Shown in pieces: positions 10,410 to 21,000 of a DNA stretch of 64,000 nt. Under the pieces are notes generated by a model that ran no database searches, was not told the origin of the DNA, and saw nothing but the letters and a program-made list of their open reading frames with translations. The position numbers and the translations under genes were made by a program. This stretch comes from Kappaphycus alvarezii (taxonomy: Eukaryota; Rhodophyta; Florideophyceae; Gigartinales; Solieriaceae), in contig NADL03000699.1 in NCBI GenBank assembly GCA_002205965.3, positions 1,426,001 through 1,490,000 on the forward strand. Direction: 5' to 3'. The stretch's first letter is position 1, and each line of letters opens with the position of its first letter.

Positions 10410-10710
10410 CTAGAAAACTGACGAGAGGCCGGCCAACAAGCACGCTGCATTGGACATTACTGCTGCTGCGGCATGACGCTGTGATAGGATTTCTTTGACC
10501 TTTGCGTAGGTCTCCCTTGCCCTCGTAGCGACGTTGCGTGCGACGTCGGTTAGCAACGCGTGGGCGTCCGGGTGCCATCCCCCGAGGGTAGAGATAGGGA
10601 CGGGCACTAGCCTACTTCCGGCGGAAGACGCGATAAAGGACTCGTATCTTCTGTGTTTCGCCGTTCTTGCCGCGTTAGTTGTAAGTCGGCTGGATATACG
10701 AACGCACACG
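10410..10710 (-). mobile_element. LINE 3' fragment (restriction-like endonuclease C-terminus)
   Basis: The minus-strand frame contains SRLVPVPISTLGGWHPDAHA and, further on, KEILSQRHAAAAVMSNAACL. The same two blocks recur at ~49490-49680 and in the split copy at 50.8-51.8 kb. They form the end of the protein in R2-type non-LTR retrotransposons, after the PD-(D/E)XK-like endonuclease. The fragment is 5'-truncated, as LINE copies typically are. It lies head to head with the larger LINE copy beginning near 10860. Confidence 0.6.
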
Positions 10711-10859
10711 CACGCATCAAAAAACAAAAAAATCCCATCCCACCCCAGCACCCTACAGAAGTCCTGCCTCTCCTGCTCTCCTCCCCACTGTCCTCGCCCG
10801 GATCGGCCCCCTTCCGTCGCTTAAATCCCTCTCAGCACAGCGCAGAGCGAATTGTCCGG

Positions 10860-13407
10860 CGTTGCCCACGGCAGACCGACGCTAGGAGTCCCCCCAAGTT
10901 TCGTTGAGCAGCCCACCTTGCTGCATATGTGCAATATGGGCGCGCAATGCGCGCCCTACACCAGTCACGCATTGCAGACGTGCGTGGCCAGCAAGTTCTT
11001 GAAAGCCTGTGAAAACTGCACCCAGCACCTAAGTCTCTAGTTAGAGCTATAGAAGCGAGAGACTTGCCGCACCTGCTGGACATTATTGGGGAGACCGTTC
11101 GAGGCGCCGTCCGACACCTGCAGCCAAACTTCGCACCCGACCTTGACTGAATATCCCCACGGCTTCTGCAGTAGCTGGCCAACACAATGATTAGCACAGA
11201 AGCTGGGGTGACGGGCATCTCAATGCCAAGGCATCTCAATGTCCGTCACCCCAGCTTCATCAACGGCTGTTGTCACGAGATTAGCCCATGGGGAACTCCA
11301 AGACGAAACAAACATCTTATCTCCTCTGCGACGCTGCTGCCCATCCAACCACGGCCAGATAAAATCCGTCCCATTGCAATAGGGATGGCCTTGCATCGAC
11401 TACTCACAAGGGTGCTCCTACCCCAGGCGCTGGGAGACACGGGGGAATACTTTGCCCCGCTGCAGGTTCTCCTTTGAGTGCGCTGTGGACTTGATTCCAT
11501 TGTGCACGAAGTCTGGAGACTGGTCGTCAGTAAAGGCGAGGAGGACGACGCACTCATCTTAGTAAATGCGCATAACGCGATCAACTACAGACAAAGCATG
11601 ATTGACCTCCTGTCTACTAAAGTGCCGTCGTTATGTCGCTTTCTGAACATGGTGTGCGCTCGTCAGATACTGTCGCTATTCTTACCTGCGGCATCCATAC
11701 AAGACATCCCCAGCTAAGAAGGGATGGAACAAGGGGATCCAGCAAGAATGTTGATGCGTTCCCCTGTAATACATCCACTGGCGAGGGAAATTGCAGAGAA
11801 GACACAACTTCATTTACATAGATGGTATGCGGACGACTACACCCTCATAGGCACACACTCCGAGCTCGACAAGGCAGTCGAGATCCTTTATTCTATAGTA
11901 CCCGATCACTGCTTGTACTTGAAAACGGCGAAGACACACCTATTCTGGCCTCGTCAGCTTGTCACTCGAACAAGGCTAAAGTTTGCCTTGTTCCTAAGGC
12001 AAACTTCTCTAACGAAGGCATCGACCACCTCGGTGCTCCAATTGGTTCGCCTCAATTCATGAAGAACTTTCTCCATGAGAAATTCACGGTTGCAAAAAAA
12101 CGTTGTTGCTGATCGACGGGATAGGGGACGCCCTTATGCGCTTCCACCTCAATCTGGTATGTGCCGTAGCATGCAAGCCACAACATGTGATGACGCTAAC
12201 GCTGCTGAGTGCGAAAAACGCCATTGCGATGAGATTTGACCAAGAGCAAATGGAATACTATTCGTGGTCAAACAACTTGCGGATGACCAACGCAGTCCTC
12301 CAGCAAGTGACTCTTCCGCTGCGCTTCGGCGGCCACGGATTCGCTCCCGTGGGGGCACTGAATTTATCGTCGTGCACGGCCAGCGTCATTGAGTCTGAAC
12401 AGGTGAGATGGCCCCACGACCCTGGAGTAGCCGGGCACTGTGCACAGAGTTTCGCGGACGCCGATAGCCACCTCCTCCAGTTTGTCCGACGACTCGACCC
12501 CATCTTTTCTGAGAAACATGGTGGGCATCCCGAAGAACTGACAGCGGCCAGCCTTGCTACGAAGCCCGGTATTACACAGAGCCTTTTGTATGGAGCCTGG
12601 TGCGAGTGGGCAACAAAGCTCTTCTGGAAAGAAGACGACTGGGCGAGGTTTCCAAGCCCCGCATCGAACTCGGAAGCTGGTGCTCGTCGAAGGACCCTCC
12701 ATCAAGCATACATGGAGACGACTGCAGCAGCCTTGCCTTGATCACCACACATCCGTCCGCGGTCAGCCGAACACAAGATACGATGTGGCCGATGATGATA
12801 CGTCGCCGCCTGGGAGTTTGCGTGCTTGACCACACCGTGCGGCTGCATTGCGCGGAGTGCACCAGGTGCATGAACCAGCGAGGAAACCATGCTGCCGATT
12901 TGCGGAAAAGAAATCTAGGATGGACCAACCGGAACAATGCTGTGGTAAAGGTTTTTGGCCGACAACTGTTCAAGGCAGCAAGAGTGGGCGTCAAACATAA
13001 GATGGTATACCAAGTTGCCTGACTTTACGTGCGGCCTGCTGACCTCCCAGTGCAGCCTAGGTCTGACAGCACCAACACCCCGCTGCCCCTCCTTGTGGGA
13101 TCCAGTACATCGTCGCAGTCACATCGCCATTTCAGGAGGGCTCTGCATCCATGGGAGCACGCGAAGCGCGTGCTGTTGGCAATGCAATGGAACGACGAAA
13201 GCACAGAGAACTTTGCAGGTGGTGGCAGGCAGTCCCGGTGAAGCTGTCCTAGGACGATCAAAATCAGGATGGATGTTTGTGCCACCAGCTGTCGACTCGC
13301 TAGCAGAGGTAGAGGGTTGTGTTGGGCTATGGAAAAGGGTATGTTCTGATGCCTTTGACAGAACGGGTGATTGGGCTTTGAATGCTGGTGGATGGCGTAG
13401 GGGGTAG
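10860..13407 (+). mobile_element. R2-type LINE: reverse transcriptase, zinc knuckle, restriction-like endonuclease
   Basis: The RT is readable in one frame from 11187 to ~12000, with two in-frame stops at 11475 and 11715. Blocks are IRPIAIGMALHRLLTRVLLP, ILVNAHNAIN (Asn where the first catalytic Asp is usual), EQGDPARMLMRSPVIHPLAR and WYADDYTLIG with YADD at 11826-11837. The thumb and linker continue in two other frames (12000-12741). A CxxC...H knuckle (HCAECTRCMNQRGNHA) and NNAVVKVFGRQLFKAAR follow. The endonuclease region shows RPADLPV (13032) and YIVAVTSPFQ (~13106), then MFVPPAVDSLAEVE. There is no apurinic endonuclease. The element would insert by target-primed reverse transcription, but several frame changes and stops show this copy is dead. 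Confidence 0.72.
11199..11258. repeat. perfect 16-bp inverted repeat inside the LINE
   Basis: The arms 11199-11214 and 11243-11258 are perfect complements (GAAGCTGGGGTGACGG and its complement). The 28-nt loop contains GCATCTCAATG twice (11215 and 11231). It looks like a small foldback or inverted duplication within the LINE coding region, and may have been generated by template switching. Confidence 0.6.
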
Positions 13408-14176
13408 ACCGCGTCAGTTATTGTAGGAAGACAACGGGTAGTAGAGAAAAGTCTGGATTGTCGACACATGATTGCATGCCCCACTGGAGTTTAGACTACT
13501 GTACTGTACTGTACTATAATATAGTACAGTGGGTAGTGGACCAACGGCGATAGGGGCAATGGCGTGGCCAGCACAAGACTTTGCGTACTGTGCACAAACT
13601 GCAAACTCGTGCCTCACGCACGCATCAAAGTCGCCCGCGACGACTACAGTACTGTCCAGTGCTGTGCTGTACAGCGCACAGCAATCCGACGGATGATAAT
13701 GATTGGCCCACTTGAACTTTTGCAACCATTTTACAGTGATACTGTAAGTATGTATTAAAACATCAGATGTGGCACTGCTTTACCAACGGTGATGATCAGT
13801 TATTATTAAGTTACAGTATGGCCTCGTCGTACTGTAAGATTATACTTGCATATCTGTGCAGAACTCAACTGTAATTGTATATCAAAAGTATCCATGATTG
13901 GTCCATGTGCTCTACATTACAGTACAGCGCACTTCTGTTGATATTGCACGACAATATACAGTACAGTACAGCACTTTCAAAATAGCGTGCATAGTGGTCA
14001 CTGCCAGGTTTAGATTAGAGCTTCTATACATACGGAAGAGAGGAAAACAAAATAAACACCCTCTAAACGTCTCGTCGTCGCCCCGACACCACCACTCTGC
14101 ACCAACCTTCTCCCTTCCCCACAACCCCACCCCCCCCCAACCTCCCCAGCCCTGTTCACTTCCGCTCACTCCACCA
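13408..14176. repeat. ACTGTAC-rich intergenic stretch upstream of the BTB gene
   Basis: There are clusters of overlapping GTACTGTACTGTAC / TACAGTACAG at 13495-13530, 13643-13680, 13914-13930 and 13951-13972. No coding frame is convincing. The last ~130 bp before 14177 are rich in C and purine-poor, as in a leader. The repeat unit is self-complementary in part (GTAC core), so the clusters can fold. Confidence 0.55.
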
Positions 14177-16412
14177 ATGCCGCGCCCTCCAACCCCCATC
14201 CGCATCGGCCTATGGGAGCTTCACCACAACATTCTCCGACCCTCCCATTGTCTTCTCCAACTCCATAACACCTCTCTCCTAACCCTTCCCTTCACCCCTG
14301 TTACCCTTCATCTCACGGGCAACGCACCCACCACCGACCCCCCTCCACCTCCCCCACCTCCTCCATCACACTCCCCCGTCACCTCCTCATGTCCGCGGGC
14401 GGTCCCTTCCGTGCCCTAGTCTCACCCCCTTTCTCGAATCCCGTCAAACCTCCATCACCATTCACGAATCCCCGCAAGCCTTTTCCCACATCCACCGTTT
14501 CCTCACCTGTCAACCACTCTACCTCAACACCGCCCCGCCAGATCTCGCCCTCGTAGCCGATCGTTGGGGTCTCGTCACCCTTTTCGACGCCCTCTTCCTG
14601 CATGCTGAAATAAGGACCAGTCCTCTCAAATCATGGGTTCCCCTCCAAACCAGCGACCTCATCCTCAAGTTCCTTCCCATCATGTCCCGCGTCTCCGTTC
14701 CACCCCGCTTCAAACGCTTCCTCGCCATGCGTCTCGCCTTGGATTTGGAGCTCGTCGACGCCTTTTTCGACACATGCGACCGCGACACATACACCGACCA
14801 TCTTTCTCATCAACAACATGATCCACAAGTCGAGTCCCGTCGCCACAAGCTTGACGGCAAAGCCACTACTGCAAAAGCCGCGTGTGCGGCGGTTGCACCC
14901 GATGCTCCGGGTTCCGCAGTCGTCCCTCATTCTACCGTACTGGCTGCCTCTGTCTTTGCGAGCCCTGAACACGAGCTTCATGCCGATGGAACGCTCAACG
15001 GTTCCCCGGCTACTCCATCCCCGGCCCATCCCGACTGTCTCCAGTGGAATGGCCACGCTGCGTCCTCTGCGTCTGCGCAACTTGCGAATGGAGATACTGA
15101 CGGGGACAATCACGATGTGGGTCAGAATGCGGGAACAGATGCGGGCGGTGGAAATGGGAACCAGGGTGAACAGGTTGAGGTTAGTGCAGGGGATGCCGAG
15201 GTGCAAGTCGGCGAGGAACCAGCGGTGGAGAGCGGATGGGTTCCCAGTGAATCAACTACGGCGCTAGTCGAGTTGAGCGGAGCTGATTCGGAGGGGAGCT
15301 ATACGTCTTTTGATGGAGACCAGTCGGAGGGAGAACACTCGAACGGATCGGGCGAGCACTGGCCGACGGATGCAGTGGAGGAGGGAGAGGAGGGAGAGAT
15401 AGATGCGATCCGAAAGCCTTGTGTGCCCTGTGCGCCGTATCCGACTGAGGAGAAGGAATGGCACCGGGAATTTGACATTTGGCGCGTGTTTTTGCAGCAA
15501 AAGATGATGCGAATGTTTGTTCACTACTTGTCGAATTACGGGCGACGGGATTTTCGTGTGTTCCTGTTGGATTTGATCCTGGGGAAACTGGAGCCGACTT
15601 TGGACGATGATTTGGATGTGGTGGAGCTGTTGCGGCAGGTGGATTGGTTTTGGGAAGGAGCCACATATGATATGCTTTCGCCCGAGTTGACAAAAGAATG
15701 GACCCCAAGAGCTTGGCGCTTGCTTGCGTTGGCGCAATTGCAAAGCGATAGACATGGAGTAGATGTGAGGATGACGTGGCGATACGGAAGGTTGTGTAGA
15801 GATCTGCTAGAACGTGCCGCGCAGCTGGCGAATAAGACGGACGAGAGTGACGGGAATTCGACTCATTCTTCGGATGACGAAAACGATCTTGGTTTTTCAA
15901 TGGAATGGGACGGGAGAGCTGGGGACCAGGGGTTTGACTTTGGAATGTCACTACATTGCACGGATCTAGATCCGAATGAGATGACTGCTCTGACACTGAA
16001 TATTCGGCTGCTGGACCCAGTAGGGGAGGTGTTTGATAAAAAGGCGGGACGGAGGGAGGTAACAACACGGATCAAGGTGATCGAAAGTGGATGCGGATGC
16101 AGTTTGGAGGATGGGGATGAATTCCAGGGGTTCACAGCGAGCCCAACCATGAATGCGGAGGAACGCGTATCGGAACTGGATTCATTTCGCGGGAGGGGAT
16201 GTCGATTCACGGTTATGGAGAGTGAGCAGCTTGAAGAGTGGATGAAGAGACATAAGATACAATGTGGACTGGTGTTTCAGGTGCGACTGTACATCTTCCC
16301 TGGTGAGGACATACGGAGAAGAGGGGAGAGAGGGGATGAGAATAAGGCCAAATGCGTGTGCGGTGCTTGTGAATGTGAAGCGTGTGAGGAGGAGGCGGAG
16401 GAATTTTTGTAG
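14177..16412 (+). CDS. BTB/POZ-domain protein with acidic middle and Cys-rich tail (two apparent frame slips)
   Basis: The uninterrupted part is 14682-16412 (576 codons from an internal ATG). Homology to a BTB/POZ fold extends upstream through other frames. MPRPPTPIRIGLWELHHNIL at 14177 and VTLHLTGNAP lie in frame 2. LLMSAGGPFRALVSPPF at ~14383 lies in frame 1. LESRQTSITIHESPQAF, then LALVADRWGLVTLFDAL, lie in the frame of the long ORF. The breaks fall in C-rich tracts (about 14330-14370 and the C5 run at 14425). They may be homopolymer errors or real lesions. BTB proteins are protein-interaction adaptors, often in ubiquitin ligases. After the BTB comes a Ser/Glu/Asp-rich stretch, then a helical region (FRVFLLDLILGKLEP), and a final CVCGACECEACEEE that could bind metal. 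No intron is needed. Confidence 0.6.
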
Positions 16413-18050
16413 AGAAGGGGAGATGAGGATAGTAATGGTTGGGAGACAGAAAAGACTGAGCGGTGGATGGGGAGAAATGAAATGGATTTACGTGAATAGC
16501 AAGGATAAGTGTGGGAGAAGGAATGGCGTGAACATGTGTTGAATGTGTTTGCGTTGTGGATGTAAGTTTGCGTTACTGTGCGATGGTAACTTGAAGATGT
16601 GATGGAAGAAAATGTAAACAAGGAAACACAGTGGTCGATAGAGTGACAGGCGGGCCACTGGACGTCTGTTGTTGTCACGTGTATCTGCGACACACGAGAT
16701 GATAGGGCTGGGTGTAAAGTGGTTTACACAGTTGCAGTATGGGGAAGATGAAGAGGGATGATGGAGGAGGGAGGGGGGTGTGATTGCCTGGACATTGGTT
16801 CAGAAATTGCGTGGGTGTGGTTGGAGAGTTTGAGATACGGACAGCGAGCAACCGTATTTCAAAGGGCGGAGTTTCTCTGGCAGTATGGAGTGAATGAGTA
16901 GGTGCGCAAGAGTGTAGAAATGTGCAGTGGTGGTTGAATGGAGAGGGGAATTGGTTTGTTGAAATTCTAACATTAAAACAGAGAGTGCAAGCTGTTGTGG
17001 CTCATTGCAACGTTGAGGGCACCTTGCTGGCTGGCTGTGCGAGTGCGATAGCGTCTGTATTGTAATGTATGGTGAGGAGAAATGTGGAGAGGGAGGGTGA
17101 TTTGTGGGATCAAGGGTGTCGCAGGTGAATGAGGGGCAAGATGTGGGGCAGGAAGCTGGGCAAGGCAGCTGGGGCAGTGTGTGTGTCGGAGAAGCGTTTG
17201 AGAGTAGAGCAGTGAGAGCAGGGTGTATGACTTTTAATTCACCCAGTTTTCAGTTTTCAGTCGGCAGGCCACGGAGACATGGGTGGATGGAATATATTGT
17301 ATTGTACTGTACGGTACAATTTGACGTGTCTCGCAAATTGATCGGTTTGTTTCGCAGATTTGTCGTCTGAGTTGTATCATACACAGTCATGTAAAGTTGT
17401 TGGAGGTGTTACAAAACTGTCATGTCACTCTGTCGCGCTGAGCGTAAGTTACTGTATCCTACTGTACTGTACAGTACAGCACGCCAGGGGACTCGGTTGT
17501 ACAGTACAATACTGTACAGTACAGTACAGTATCTCGGTATCGGTTAGTCACACACCCTTGATTGATCTTTTGTCATCTTTGCCCCGTGGGGTACTGACCC
17601 GTCAATTCAACTATTTGGATTCGCCTGCCCTTTCTGTACTGTACTTTGGTTCAACCTGCCCTCCCTTATTATCAACCACGGCCACCAACAGAGTCAGCGT
17701 CATTTCTGCAGATTTTTTGTCTCGTTCACATCCATTCATGTCACAATAAGCAACAAACAACAATCACCATCTTTGAATCCACCCTCCTATGATGAAGCTT
17801 GCTACTTTGGTCTGGCACAGATTTGCCCCTCGTATCGTTGCTTACGGGGGCTTGAGGGATAAACCTCCAGTCCGATAGCTTGCTCGTCCATGGCCAAGTG
17901 CAAACATTCAATGTCAGAAGAGGATTTGCCACTCATCTGTAAATAAACCAAAACTATCGTCCACAGAGTAACCGCACCGTCTGTAGAGGCATATATGCCT
18001 CTACCACATTCACTGCCGATTCCTAAGACTTTCCCCAACACAGAATGAAA
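16413..18050. repeat. gene-free stretch with ACTGTAC clusters downstream of the BTB gene
   Basis: There is no convincing gene. 16413-17200 is purine-rich on the plus strand and may include the 3' UTR. ACTGTAC-type repeats cluster at 17295-17320 and densely at 17450-17531, with a further match near 17636. The arrangement mirrors the clusters upstream of the BTB gene. Confidence 0.5.
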
Positions 18051-21000
18051 ACCTAGTCTATTTTAGCACCATAACCACGCGTAGTTGCTCATTTGCGCAT
18101 CTCTAGTACAAGGCCAGCACATGCCCCGTTTGCTTACTTTTGTCCACACACCTCTCAATGCACACTATAATGTAGGCTTTCCTACCGACTCAATCTCGAA
18201 AGTCTTCTTACTGCAGTGTGCGTATTCGCGGGATAACGGATGAGACAAATATGATTCCCCGTTACTGATGGCTGCTGCTGCTCGCAAAATAAGTCGGAAT
18301 GACATGTTTTGAAACGAGTGAAAACAAAGACAAAGTGACAACTCGTGTTGGGGTACAGTTAGTCAAGCACACAATTTAACCACCGACTCAAATTATAATG
18401 CACTTTCCTATATCGGATATATCTTCCAAGAGTAAAATACCTAAACCTTTTCCCCTTTCCTATATTCATAAACAATTGGGTAATTCTACCAACGTTGATC
18501 CAACTTTGGTCCACCAACTATTACTAAGGAAGTATCCTCTACTGAGGGGGGCACGGGGGGTTCGTTTACTGCTACAGAAAAGCTGGCTGATACCCAGCCA
18601 ACTTTTATGGTGGTAGTGAGCACCTACCTGAAAGGTTCTGGCAGGGGTTGATGGCCCTTTGGACAAATCAGTTCTCATTAGTTGGGTGCAAGGGGGTGGT
18701 ACGGTATACGCAAACATATGCCATGTACCATCTGCTTGGCAGAATGGGCAATGTCGTCTCCTCTAAGAGTCATCCTAACGTCCCCATTAATGGAGACGAG
18801 GTTACGAGGAACGGAGGTTGATAGAATTAGCTTTGGACTTTGAGGAGGTGGATCACCGGTTGGAGGGCGAGAGGGACTTATGCGGAGACTTATGGGACCA
18901 TGAGTTGTGCCGGGGAGCAGAAGAGGGATCTCTCGCTGAGAAGCATTTGCAATAATTAAATGGGACATGATAAACGACGGTATTTGTTGCCAAATATACC
19001 GTGTAAGATTTGTTTGTTATGGGATTTGCAGAGGTGTTGCTTAACTTCAGTTGCATCTGTAACTTGCAACGATCTTGAATCATGGTTTGAACGCAAGTTC
19101 ATAAGACTCTTAACCTTTGCAGCACTCGCAGTAAATCATCCACACTTACACCCATTGTAACTATAAAGATAGATTACGGCAGGAAAGGATCGCTGAGTTT
19201 AAAATTGGAAAATAGAGAAACTTGTTCTCCCTCTTAAACTCGCACGGCCCGAACCTAAGCTCTATAACTGAAATGACTATAAATTTACTTCAGTTTCTTC
19301 AGCTCCCCATAGTAAAGTATTTAATTGGCTTACATATGATGTAGATCAGTCACCGCATGTCCTTGTCAAGAAGTTAGGACTAAACATTGGTCTAATCATT
19401 CCAGGAGTTAGGACTGATCGTTCCTCCTAATCACAAGCCCTATCTTCTCAATAAAAATATACTGTCTACGCTAATATGAATTGAAGCAAACTCTGTAGAC
19501 AAGAACTTGATAGTATTTCCAATTTATAAAATTCTAGATCGATTCGTAACAGTTACTATCCTCCATACTTAGATTTACTCCTAGGGATGTAGCAGTGGTG
19601 GCAATAAATATACGACGGCTGACCTAAATTGAGCCACTTCGAAAATCATTCAACTTTGACGAATGTCCGTACATTAGCAGTGCTTTATAGAGTATCCTCC
19701 AGAAAACATAATTCAAAAACCCTTGATACTGTATTTCTTGATACATCACCATCCGAGCGAAAATAGACTGGCAATAATAAAGCTTCGGTTCAAGGCTACT
19801 GAGATCCTGCAATTGAGACAAGAGTTGAGGGTGAAGACTCAGAGTTAAATGTTCTTGCTCTTGGTTTTTATAGCCAGCTCTCTCAGTGATTTATTCCCAA
19901 TACAGTGCCGAACCTTGAAAATGCAGATCATGAGCAAATTAAAATATTCGAACTAGCATTGGTGAGTGAAGGTCTTTCTGACGGGAAGCTTCACAAATTT
20001 TTGACTGGATTGGGACCAAGGGAGTACATCGACTATTCTAGCAAATAAATAGTAAGTCGCCAACACTCGTAAGCTACCCTAAAGCAGCAACAGAAAGAGA
20101 TTCCCTGCGTACATTTCCTTTGAACTGGGAGATCTTCCGAGAAGAAAGGGACATATTTCTTTCAAGCTTTGATATTTTAAGCCATTATGTGATCCAAAAC
20201 ATGTGGGGAAGGCATTTTATTACCCGTAAAGCAATCCTAAACCACGAAAATATCGCTTCCATGATAATTCTTCCTTCTTATCGCGTAAATCACGTTGCTT
20301 ATAGGAAAAACACTCGTATTACATTTAAATAAATTTTTTCGGCCCAGAACACTTCTGTCTGCTTAGACTTGATAAAGGAGACCCCTCCTGTCGTTCAAGG
20401 TATTATACATTTATTATATCCTCGTCTTGCCATGGATATTATCACTGCGAATTTTTGTTTCAAAATTAATTTAAATGTTGACGAATTTTTCAGTAAATGC
20501 GGACTCAAGGGCAACCAAAGAGAGCTCTTTAAGAGTTTCAAGAGTTTGAGATGAAACCCAGGGCTTATTTGACCAAGAACAGGTTTCACGCTAAAAATGC
20601 ATAAAAAAAGTCTTTTTGACCCCAAATTTTTCATCTTTTGGCCAATATTCTTTAGCATTCGGAAGATTAATCTTAGTTGTGGCTTGTTGAAGGGATGTAT
20701 GAAAACTATCGCGAGAAAATTTCGCAGAAAATTGGAGAGGCTGGTTTAGGCACTTTTTTGTTGTAAGTACTATACAGGCCGATTTAGAATGTATCGAACA
20801 GTTTCTGGCGGTACTAAATTTCCCTCTCCCTCGAAAAACAACAGTGCGGAACAAGTTAGTGGGACGCTGCAATATGATTAGCGGCGATACGAATTAAGCC
20901 AAATTGTGAGCATCTTGGAAAAATACTCACTCACAGTCAGTCTCCTCTTTGTAGTAGCCTAGAACTCATCCATGGGCAAATCTCAGAGTAAAAAACCCGG

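Noticed and set aside
15256-16068. 270-codon minus-strand frame under the BTB gene
   Set aside because: Low-complexity Ser/Pro composition created by the acidic coding strand; antisense shadow.
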